From the NCBI GenBank assembly GCA_944472135.2, contig OX235263.1:12135517-12199516 (forward strand): 64,000 nt of DNA. The letters are read 5' to 3'. A model generated the notes under the pieces. That model made no database searches, was not told the DNA's origin, and saw nothing but the letters and a program-made list of their open reading frames with translations. The stretch is from Trichobilharzia regenti (lineage: Eukaryota; Platyhelminthes; Trematoda; Strigeidida; Schistosomatidae). The translations under genes were made by a program, and so were the position numbers. Below, in pieces: positions 36,056-48,000 of the stretch; position 1 is the first letter of the stretch; every line of letters begins with the position of its first letter.

Positions 36056-39000
36056 TATACTAATAATCCTTTGGGTTTCAAGTGGAACATAGGGCTTCAA
36101 CAACACACACGACCTACTCGTCGTTTCCCACTCGAGCAATGGCCTGGATCAGGCACAATGTCATTCGACGGCCTCTTCAATGTCATACCCGATTCATCTC
36201 TACTTTCTCCTATATATTTGTTGAGCGATTGACTCTTGGTTGATTTGTTCATCGCCAGAGTTTCTTGTTACTAATTCTTTCTGACCATATGATCTTCAGT
36301 AAGGAGCGAAGGCAGTTTTTGATACAAGTCTGCAACCTGTTGCAAATCCTTTTCGTAACACGTCAAGTTTCTGACTCGTATAGAACAACCCACTGACTTT
36401 TGTGTTGAAAATTCGAATCTTGTTCTGGCTGAGTTTCAGGTTGATGAGTATGTTTTACCCTTCCGATTTCTGGCTGGCTTTAACATCTTCATCCGTTCCA
36501 ACCGCCTTTGGTTGAAATGATGCTTCCTAGATAAGTCAAGGAAGTAACCTCCGTCAAATTTATCCAATTGATGGTGGTTTATGCCGGTTATTGTTGCTGT
36601 CGCGGTTTGTTATCTTCGTCACAACCGTCTTCTATAATATTCACACTGCACTGCTTCTACAGCCAATTTGTCGGTTCTCGCCTGCAAATCTTTCAGTCTG
36701 TGTGACGTGACATTAAACAAGAATCATCTGCGAAATCCAGATCTTCTAGAGTCTTCTCATCAGTGGTCCACCGTATTATTGTCTCTCTTTGCTCCCAGTG
36801 AATAGTCTGACGTGTGATCCAGTTCTCCACAGTGAAGAATATCATCGGTGATAATAGGCAGTCAGCTTGTCTTACTCCTGTATTCACTTCGAACACCTTG
36901 CTGAGTTTTCCATTGTGAATCACCTGGCATTTGCCACGGGATTGATAAGGACTTGGACACTGGACGACCTGCATTTTCGGCAGCCAGTAGATAGGAAGAA
37001 CTGAGAAGAGAGAAAGTCTACTAGATTTTTTGAGCATATCCCTAAAAATCTCCGTTTGAAAGGGTGGTGGGTGAATAGCAAAGTAAAATTATAAGACAGA
37101 AAAAACCATTTAGTTAATTTGAGAACCTAACAGTGAGTTCATCTTATTAAGTGAAAGTAACAATCAAAATTGTTCGGAATGTTATGCAATACAACAAAAT
37201 ATCACTCACAAAATAAATCCTTACAAAACCAATACTTGAAAATTAATCTGATACTCACTAGCGACTGGCCCTATTCAGACAGTTAACCTGGGGTTCTAGT
37301 GAGAAGCCGTGACCAGTGGGGTACAGCAGGTTGAAGATGAGGCAGTAACTCATCGAACAAGACATTACGAAATGGTCGCAATATCTCCTGAATTGTCAGA
37401 AGTTAGAATTCATGGATCATTGGATCGGGTATCAGTGGCTCAATGGTCTACAAGCTCGCTAGACTTGTAACCAGAAGGTCCTGGGTTCGAACCCTGTGGG
37501 TGGGTGCGTACTGATGAAGAGAACCAAACTAGGCTGATGAAACAGCTGTCCAGTGCTCCCAGCAGGTTTTCCAGTGGTTCTCTAACTGATGTCAGCTCTT
37601 GATGAAGTCCTCCAACAAATCAAACAAAATCCCTACAAAAGCAATATTTGAAAACATAAAAGCACACGTTCGGCTGCTGATGTTATTTTTTTTTGAAGTA
37701 ATTGGAGTACATAGACGTAAATATTTTTTAATTATGATTTTTAAACTTCGACTGTTGAAGATCCACAGTGCACAAGTTCTGTTCTTATAAAAGCACATGG
37801 ACAAAACAATCACGGTTACCAGGGTAATGAGGGATTCGTTTGGGTAAATTATTCCATCTAGCGGTAAGGCATTTAACTTCCCTTTGAATCAAATTCACAA
37901 TTTACAGCTGTTGTACACACTTTATGGCGGTGAAATTTCACCATGGTTTTCTTTGGAGACTAAATGGTTCAGATCACAGTACGTGATCTACTACACATTG
38001 ATTGAGGTGAGTAGTAGTGTGGTGAGAGCTGGCTGCGAACAAGCCAAAAATTTGTAGACAGCAGTTTACGTCAATGTTTACGTCCCGAAGCGGAGTCATG
38101 AGAAGAAACAACAACAATAACAAAGCTTAACCTTGAAGAACTCACCAACCAATCACAGCGGACTTTGCAAATACGATTCGCAGATATATGGCTTAACTTT
38201 CTGAGGAACGGCCACAAGTAGCACAGAATAACCTTGAGCAAGAAAACAACCAATCAGCAGACGTTGCTTCTCCATTGATAATAGTGTACATAAAAATCTA
38301 TGAATATCTATTGATTTTGTCAATAAACGATCTGTTGCCTGGCCATTGTCTTTTGTGGATACAGTAGTAGTTGTACACCACTCATATCAACCAGTAGTTA
38401 GTACTGGCTAAACAGCTAGATCGAGGTAATCTAATCTCCTGACAGCTGGAAATGATTCGGCGCTTTCTGAGCTAAGTAGAACTGGGTACACCTCAGATGA
38501 GGTTGACCCCAAAGGAGCGAAACATCCATCCGTTCGGTGTCTAGATAATCCGTATCTGTCTGCTTAGCAAGCACTCCTACTGGTCGATTTGATTGGTATA
38601 CAACTACTACTCATCTAAATCAATCAGTAGTATATAGTCGTCCGAAAATTAACTTTCTTTTGATGTTCCTTAGTACGTCGCATAATAAGTGGAGATAGAA
38701 TTTCCAATAAAAAAATGATAATTGCAGTCCTTAAAATTTTTATTTCGTTGATGATGGCTTGCAGTGGAATCCAGACTGGGTATTTCGTCCCGTTTGAGAC
38801 TCGTCAACTGGATGTATCTGTATCTCCAGTGAGTGATGATTGTATAGTCACTTACACAAAGTACCGAATATTACACAAATTGGGTACGTTATAGGCACGA
38901 AGAAAGGCGCCACATAAAATCTCATAGTTTGTGTGGGTCTGGGATAATACCCGAATGATCAGATCGAAGCACAGGGTTGTTGTTTTAAGGTATCACCCTC

Positions 39001-42000
39001 GAATCTTTGACCTGAAGTCTAATCCTCTAAGTAGTGGGAAAGCGTCAGGAGCTACATTCTTACTACTTCCGGTGTCTGAAACAGGTTCACATACCATTCG
39101 ATCCTTTGAAATTCTCGAAGTGGTGTTCACCATAGATTTGGAATCAGGGTTTTCTCACCCTCATAGGTAGACCAGCATGCCTCACAGTCCGGTTGCAAGC
39201 GTCATAAGTTCACTTTCGCCTTATCATTCTTGTGAGGTCAGTGAATAATAGGACCCCAACGGGTCGATCTCTGATGAAATCTCAGCACGGATTCAGGGGT
39301 CTCGTTTTGCATTTGCCAGTTTACGCCGTCTCTGGCGTAGACGAGATATCCGACTATCAACCAAAGGGCGGGTGTACTGCTCATCAGTCCGCTCCGTCCT
39401 CCCTTATGGCTGTGAGACCTGGCCACAGAGAGTGGAAGACATGAAAAGACTGTCTTTGATCACAGGTGCCTGCGTTCTATCTCCCGTGTGAAGTAGTATG
39501 ATAAGGTGAGCAATATTGAGGTTAGGCGTCGAGTTCTATGTAAACAGGGGAAATCAATCGACGAAGTCATGAAGTTACAACGACTGAGATGGTTAGGACA
39601 TGTGTTACGTATGCCAAGCCATCGCCTCCTGGACGAGCAATGTTAGCGGATATAGGGTCAGGCTGGAAAAAAGCTAAGGCGGTCAAACAAAAACATGGCA
39701 CCAGTCAATGAAATCCACAACAGTTGGTCTAAGCCACGTAGAAAGGTGTAGACTTCCAGACTGGTTGGGGTCTCGGGACGGTAAAAATCTATGGTTGGAA
39801 ACAATTGGTGACATGGCTCAAAACCGTTCTCAGTGGCGCAGATGCATCCACTCCTGGTGACTTATGATTTCCAATGAAACTGTTTTTTTCTTCGTTATTA
39901 CTCTTCTTTTGTCTCACACCTCTGTTTACTGTCTCTATTACGCATTTCTTTTACTTTCTTCTCTTGCTTTGTGTGGTACATGGAGTGTGGCGACTTGAAC
40001 TGTCGCACATCAGTGCAAAGTTCTATTCGAAAACAGGCAGACAGACAGACAGAATAATAGGACTTACCTGGTAGAGGGTTGAAATCATGGCTACACATGC
40101 GATAGCATTTGAGAGCAAGACCGAAGTCTACTCACCTTTAAGGGGTACCGAGTAGGATGTCACGCGCGTCATCCATCTATAAACCACAAAAATCATGTAA
40201 AATCAAATTTTTATCTTTGAGTGTTTTTTGAACATTTTGGATTAGAAACGTCGATATATCAACAAAGATACTGAGCATTTCTTTCCCGTAAAATGAATCC
40301 AAAACATAATCTTGAAAAGGAATAAAATGAGTAATTTTCATCACTCTCTTACTGTATAATTTTAAAGCTTAATTAATTAATTAATTAATTAATTGCCTTT
40401 GTTTCACCACCAAAAACAAATGAATTAGTTTCAAAAGCCAAAATCAGAATCTGTTCAACCACTTTGCTCGGGTTCACTTCGTATAATCCACGATTTCAAC
40501 GTGCTGAAATCTGGATTCATCCAGTTGATGGTCAGACTACTGTTATTCAAGGTGGACGACGATTAACACATTTAAATCATAAACCACTTACTGATAATCA
40601 TAATAATAGAGGTTATAATACTAGTGGGATCAATCACAAGGGTAAACCTGGATCAAAGTCAACTGCCGAACAGTATCAACAATCTGCTGATGCTGCCGCT
40701 GGCGCTGCTGATAATGAAGATGAGGATGATGACGAAGAAGCTCAAGCAGAAGCTGAAGAATATGCAAATATTTCATTGATTGAGGTAGGTGATGTCTTTT
40801 TCTGTCTCTCATTCTTGCTATTGCCTTTTATTTATTTATTTTTTTGATTACAGCTTGATTCCACACCGTATTTTTGGTACAAGTATGGAGTTTTCAGCAT
40901 GGGTATCGGTAACCCAAATTGTGCGGGCTGACCATAGATATCAAGTGTGCGTCGACAGGGGATCAAACCTCGGACCATGTGCGCATGGTCGGCGAGAGTC
41001 CTAACCACTGTGTGACACCGACGCACACTTTGGAGTGTTTTGTTTCGGAAATCATTACTCCTAGTGCCTAGTTAGTCAGTTTAGTTAGAAGTTATGTACA
41101 TGGAGCAGAATATTAATGTATCAAGTCATGGTGAGCGTCGATGTTTCAGCAGTAGGAACGCTCACCAACAACCCGCTCACTCCTAAACCACTCTACGCTG
41201 TTGTAACGGCAGAAGGCAAGACACGAAAGCCAAAAGTATGTTTTCTCCAAGTGATCAAACAGCCATCTATATCTATACGTTTTATACTCTTTAACTAATC
41301 ATTGAGTGTGTGATTTTAGTTTACATGAAACGACATGAAATAGAATGTTCAAGTAGATGTATCGTTTTCTGTTGCTAATGCAGCTAATGCTAATGTGAGC
41401 ATAATATTCCGTTGGAACACACATTGTCTGTGTCACACCACCACAGAGTATGACTCTCCCCTGAACCTTTAATCGATCGAATATGTCAATCTAAATTAAA
41501 TGCTAAAATATTGATTTTTCTATTCACTTATGCTTGATGACATTATCACTTGATAAAAGGAGATCATCTTACGGCTAAGTTAAACTTTAAGCACCACTGA
41601 CTACCAATAGAGTGCAACCGCGCACCAATGACCGTGAAACGCTCACTGAGCAAGTTAGGGAAGCCTGGCAAATAATGTTGTCATCATCATTAAAATATCC
41701 CCATCTTAGTGTCATGCTATTAAATGGGATACGTGGCAAGTTCCAGCTTACGTTTGGGAAAGATTAAGTTACTCTTTAAGCCAAGAACAAGTTAGGATTA
41801 GGTTAACCTAATGTAGGCGACATTAGGGTTGATTCAATTTGGATTACAGTTAGTTTAGGGATATTTTCACTTCAGGGTTAGGTTCAAGAAAGATTAGGGT
41901 TATTGTTAGGGTTAGAAGACCTAAATAATTACATGCATAGAATGTGGTTAAATTACTCCGTTGATATAAGAATAGAACTTGTACACTGTGAAAGAGTATA

Positions 42001-45000
42001 ATTCCATTGTGGGTAACATTTATTTTGATAAAGTCTCACAGTTTTATACAGTAATATTTACTGATGGCCACGTTTCGAGCACAATTTATTGTTCAGGAAA
42101 TATTACTGTATTACACTATGAGACTTTATCAAAATAAATTTTACCCACAATAGAATTATACTTTGTTGATACCTCAGCCTAAAACTGAGAGCTATTCTGA
42201 TCACATGTGAGAAGAAGGTATCCTCTGTAACGCTTTTCTACAGGTTTTATGCATTATTTTGATAAATGTATGTATTCCATACACAAAAATGCCTCCTTCA
42301 CGTGATTGTGGAGTTCGAGGTCATTCGCTGATTGGTAGTTAGTAGTGGTGCTTAAAGTTTAAATTTGCCCATCTTACTAATTGAGCTCAACTAACTCATC
42401 ACCAATGTGCGTCGGTGGCACAGTGGTTAGCAGTCTCGCCGACTATGCACATGGTCCGGGGTTCGTTCACCTGCCGATGCACACCTGATACCAATGGTCG
42501 GCCTGCAAAATCGGGCTACCGATATCACATGCTGAGAATTCCATACTTGTACCAAAAATACGGTGTGTGAATCAAGCTATAATCAAAAATAATAAATAAC
42601 TAGATAAAATTTCGTTCAATTGATAATTCCTAATATATTGATTAATGTTAGAACGTTTGGTTCTCCTTCAAAATATCTTGTCATTACGCTTTCCCTCTTT
42701 TTCTTGAAGGAACTTTACCTGGAATTTGTCTCGTTATGCTTGTACTACTGACAGGATAACATTTCAATTCATCTATACAATACGACGATTCCTCGTAACA
42801 ATTGCTGTTCGACTTTTAATTTCTCCAACAGACTAAATGACGCGTAACGTGTATCATTGATTCACTAGACTGACTGATTGACTGACTGACGGAATGAAAT
42901 ACTCTGATGACAATTGTTTTGTTGTTCTCTTGTGTCTGTGTGGGTGTGTATTTTCCTAATATGGTTGATTATTTTCCCTTCTCTTCTTCTCTCTCTTTTT
43001 ATTCAGTTGAGCAAACAATTCGGTTTGGCATTCATACATGCTCATGGTAAATTGTATACAAAAATGGGTAAGTTGTAGTACTTATCGTTTTGCTATATTG
43101 TCATGTCTGAGGAATAAAAGTCTGAGGGTTGTTCGCGTCAGGATTCGAACCACCAACCTATGAATTGTCAGCGTCCGTTTCTCTCTACAGACAAACACCC
43201 ATAAACTATTCATGACTATTTCGTGAATGGTCTCATCCATCACCGATTAACCAGCTGGTAGCACCATGCCTTCCAACTATGTATGTGATTAGGAATGAGG
43301 TGTGGGGGGTGGGGGAAAGAAGGCCGTTACTTGGTAGCCAGTTTCTTTTTAAAAATCTTTGTTTCCTGTGCTTTGAAGTTTCTGTAGTGATTGGATTGAT
43401 TTTCCGGGAGGGGGGTGTATAGGGTCGTTTTGCAATGATGATCACTTTATTCATACACACTGAACGAAACGACTTAGGAATCGAATTGTTACCAAGGAAC
43501 TTAGAATATGCATATGACATAGTCCTGTTAGGGGAGGATGCTGACAAAATGAAGAGTCTTCTCAACACCTTGAGCAGCAATCTTCGTATGTTTGGCATGG
43601 GATTCGCCCCCATGAAATGTAAGATGCTGTTACAGGACTGAACCACATCAACTCCTAGCTTAGTGATAGGCAGTGAAGTGATAGAACATGTTGACCACTT
43701 CACCTATTCGGCAAGTTGTATCAGCACCAACGGACTGATTGGCGACGAAATCTCAGCACGGATCCGAAAAGCTCGAGCTGCTTTCGCCAACTCACACCAT
43801 CTCTGGCGTAGGCGTGACAACCGGCTATCAACCAAGGGACGTGTGTACTGTTCAGCAGTTCGCTCTGTCCTTCTCTATGGCTCTGAAACATGGCCAATAC
43901 GCGTTGAAGACATGAAAAGGTTGACTGTTTTCGATCATAGATGTCTATGATCTCCTTCTCACGTTAGGTGGTATAATAAGGTAAGTAATGTTGACGTTGG
44001 GCGTAGAGTGTTGGGCAAAGAGGGGAAATCAATCGACGAGGCTATAAAGTTACATAGACTAAGATGGCTAGGTCACGTGGGGCGCATGCCTAACCATCGC
44101 CTCCCCTGACGGGCATTACTCGCTGATATAGGTGCAGGTTGGAAAAGAGCCAGTGGTGGCCAAACAAAAACATGGCATCAATCTATGAAATCCTTGACAG
44201 TTAAACTGAGTCAGGTAGGGAGGGAGATGCAGACTTCCGGGTTGGGGCCCTCGGGACTCTAGGAATCAATGGCTGGAGACAATAGGTGACATGGCTCAAA
44301 ATCGTTGTCAATGGCCAGCGCAGATGTATTCAGTCTCTGTAATCTTTCATATTCCTCTCTACCATTACCCATTCTGTTTCGCTCTTATACTTGTCAAACT
44401 CTATTAATTCTCTCCACTCATCTTCTTGTCTACCTTTGTGTGCTATTTGGAACGTGGCAACTGGAACTGGTGCACTTCGGTGCCAAGTTCTATGTTGAAT
44501 CCAAACAGACAAACACTGAAGTAGTTAGCGTTTATACATATACTGCGACATCTCCTTTTACAAATAAATAAACAAATAGAATTGTAAAGAAAAGTAATAA
44601 TTCTGGTTGTAATATGCCGTTAAATGTCTGTCGAAAACAGACAGATAGACGTTAAATGTACTGATTAAAAGGCTTATAGGCTTGTTTCTGACCAATTGTC
44701 TCTTCAAACGATATCTGTGCTAAGTATAGTTTGACTGGACTTTCATATATACGCTTAGATGGTTGAAGGAAATCGTCAGGAAGCCTTGCTTGACCTAGTT
44801 TCGTGCTAGTTGGCACTCACCAATCACCAAGGGGTATCTGCAACCTTGAGAGAACTCATGTCCCTCCTGAGATCCGAAGCGATGTCACCCGGAGCTGTAC
44901 TCAGAGAGGTTACCACTGAGCTAGCTATTCTGGCTCGTCACTGACCTCCTGTAGGACTGTACTGGATATTTTCACTGGAATTCTATCAGTTATGTTTGCA

Positions 45001-48000
45001 ATGTGGCCACCATTCTAGTTGATCAGTAAGAAAAGGACTATACATATGCTGCTAGTAATTGTCCAATCAGTGTACTTTTGGAAGTATATTGTGATGGCGA
45101 TCTACCTAGTGGAAAGGTGGCCATATTGATAATCTGACCGATGATAGAATTCGGTCTGTACCAAACATATGACTAGACGCATTACTCTAGTTACTAGTAT
45201 CCAATCAAAGTATATTTACCCTTATATGAGGACACAAATTCTTATGAAATTTCTTTTTCTGCTTTTACTCGAAGAGACAGACACAAGCAGAAGGAAGAGG
45301 ATGTTCAATATCAGACAAGAGGACTTCAGCAGCACTAGCTGTTTACAAGAAATAAAAGGCCTGTATCAAGAACAATGCCTGTTAGTTGAGTCAAAGGTAC
45401 ACAGACACACACCTTAGCCCTGCTTTTACAACCTTCAAAATTCTACGTAACATAACATACGAGTTTGATTACGGATTGGTGTCAGTTAGAGAAACATTGG
45501 AGAACTAACGGAGTTCTGGACAGCTGTTTCATCCTAGTGCTTGGGAGTCATCGGTAGTACGCACCCACTGCCGGGGTTAGAACCCAGGAGCTTCCGGTTA
45601 CAAGGCCAGCGAACTCGTATACCATTCAGCCACTGAGACCCGATTCAATGGCTCGCCCATGACTTCTAACTTCTACCAATTCGTGATACATTTAGCGCGA
45701 CTGGCACCAACTAATGTCATCTCAGTGGGAACTGCCTCCTCACACTTTGTTGGACTGGTTGGACCTCACCGGTCACGACCTCTCACTAGAATTCCAGGAA
45801 ACTCCATCCTGTAGGAAGCAAATCACTAGCGAGCATCAGATTAATTTTACAAGAGTTGGTTTGTAAGTATTAGATTTGTTTTTACGAGTTTGACTACGGA
45901 TTGATATAAGTAAAAATAAATAGAATCTTCTATATTTTGGTTTGTAAGGCTTTGTTATGTTTTTCACGAGTTGGTTGGGGTTGCGCTAAATCACGAATTG
46001 GTAGAAGTTAGAATTCATGGGCGAGCCATTGAATCGGGTTCCAGTGGCTGAATGGTATACGAGCTTGCCTTGTAACCGGAAGGACCTGGGTTCGAACCCC
46101 ACTGTGGTGGGTGCGTACTGCCGATGATTCCCAAACTAGGCTGATGAAATAGCTGGCTGTTCAGTACTCCCTGTTGGTTTTCAATGGTTCTCTAACTGAT
46201 ATCAATCCGTGATCAATTCGTAAAAACATAAATGGAATCCTTACAAACCAACTCTTGAAAATTAATATGACATAATCGAATATCACAAACCGGGGGGAAG
46301 GAATAATAAAATAAAGAATCAGTAGAATGCACGAATTAATCAATTGTGTAAGAGAAAAGGTTGAGTTATGCCAGCAGCAAAAGTTTCAACTTCAATTGTA
46401 TATAAAAATTCAAACAAAAGATTTCCTTAGAAATTAATATGATGAAATGAGACGATCAACAGAGATTGGAAGAGAAACTGATACAACGATAAATAGTATT
46501 TTCAATCCTCTACTCTACCACTATAGTGCTGTTGGTTATTACAAGAATCATAAGGCTGTATCAGTCAGTCCACACAAGTGTTGTTCACGCCTGAAACTAA
46601 AATTAGCAGCCTAACCTATAGCGGGGGGGGGGGTGCTTCAGTTTAAGACCATTAGTCAACCTCAGATATTATTATTATTGTTCCCTTGGGTTCCTAGTGG
46701 AAAATACGGCTTCAACTGCACGTCTCCACTTGCCACTTCTGTCTTCTGCTGTACTTTTCACCTGCATATATCTTAGTCCATACTCTTTCAACTCCTCCTC
46801 CTCTTCACACGATCTCCTCCATGTCACCCTTGCACTGACGTCCCACTCGCCGCTTCCCTTTCGGCCTGGTTCCACTCGAACAATGGCCTGACACTCGCGC
46901 GATGTCATCCAGCGACCACCTCAGCGAGTGTCCAAAACATCTCCGTCGACTTTCTCCTGCATATTTGTTGGGCGATTGGTTCTTGTTTTGTTCGTTCCCA
47001 TAGTTTCTTGTTGGTAATTCTTTCCGGCCCGGCCATCTGGTCTTCAGTAAAGAGCGAAGATAGTTGTTGATAAAGGTAGGTCTGCAAACGGGCTGTTGGA
47101 AATATTCTTTGTGAACCGTCCGCCAAATTTCTGATCCATATCGAAGAATTGGCTGACTTGATGTTTGTATTGAAAATCCTACCGAATTTTGTTGTTGATG
47201 CTGGCTGAGTGACGAAGATTCCCAGATGGTTTCAGGTTGATGAATGTGTTTCTCGCCCCCCCACTTGATTCTCGCTCGATTTGACATCCTCGTCCGTTCC
47301 GACTTCCTGTAGTTGAGACAATGCTCCCTAGATAAGTGAGTGAATGAAGTAACCTCTTTCAAATCCCTCCCGTCGATGATGTTGATTGGGGCTGGATGTT
47401 GCTGCTATTGTTGTTGTTGTTGGTTGGTTGGTTATTTTCATAACTGTCGTCTTGTCTATGTTCACCTGGAGTCGTGTCTTCGCCGACTGCTTCTTCGACC
47501 AGTTTGTCGGTTTTCGCATGTAAGCCTTCGATTTTGTGTGACATCAAACATAAATCATCCACGCGTGAAATCCATGTCTTCTAGATTGTTCACGTCGGTC
47601 CAGGATATCCATGCCTTCTCGTTTCTCACTGCACTGATTGACGCATAATCCAGTCGGTCCACCACAGTCAGGAATATCATTGGTGATAATAGGCAGGCAC
47701 CCTTGTCTGACTCCTGTGTTTACTCCAAATGCCTTGCTGAGTTTTCCGTTGTGGATCACTTGACATGTGCCGCCGTTGTCGTACAGCTGTTGAATAAGGG
47801 CGCTGCATGCCGTAGTACTCGAGTAGTTTCCAAACTACTTCATGGTCAACACTGTCTGTCGAAGGCCTTCTCAAAGGCTATAAAATTGAGGTAGACAACC
47901 TTAGATAGGAAGCTGTTTATACCATAGCAATCTAATACAAAAAAGCATGGTGGTTGGGTGGGTATGAGAGATCAGTAAGCGTGAATTCATCTTCACTAGC

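Noticed and set aside
35924..36139. Minus-strand open frame of alternating Ile and Tyr.
   Set aside because: It is only translation of the TA microsatellite.
37909..38007. Open 99-base segment between TTTACAG and GTGAGT in intron 6, a candidate for the missing SMG6 exon.
   Set aside because: Length and phase (0 to 0) do not supply the base the next exon needs, and the residues ([14 protein letters not shown]) do not resemble the charged segment expected.
40232..40273. Tiny open segment between GGATTAG and GTAAAA reading [14 protein letters not shown].
   Set aside because: Phase does not fit the next exon and the donor is weak.
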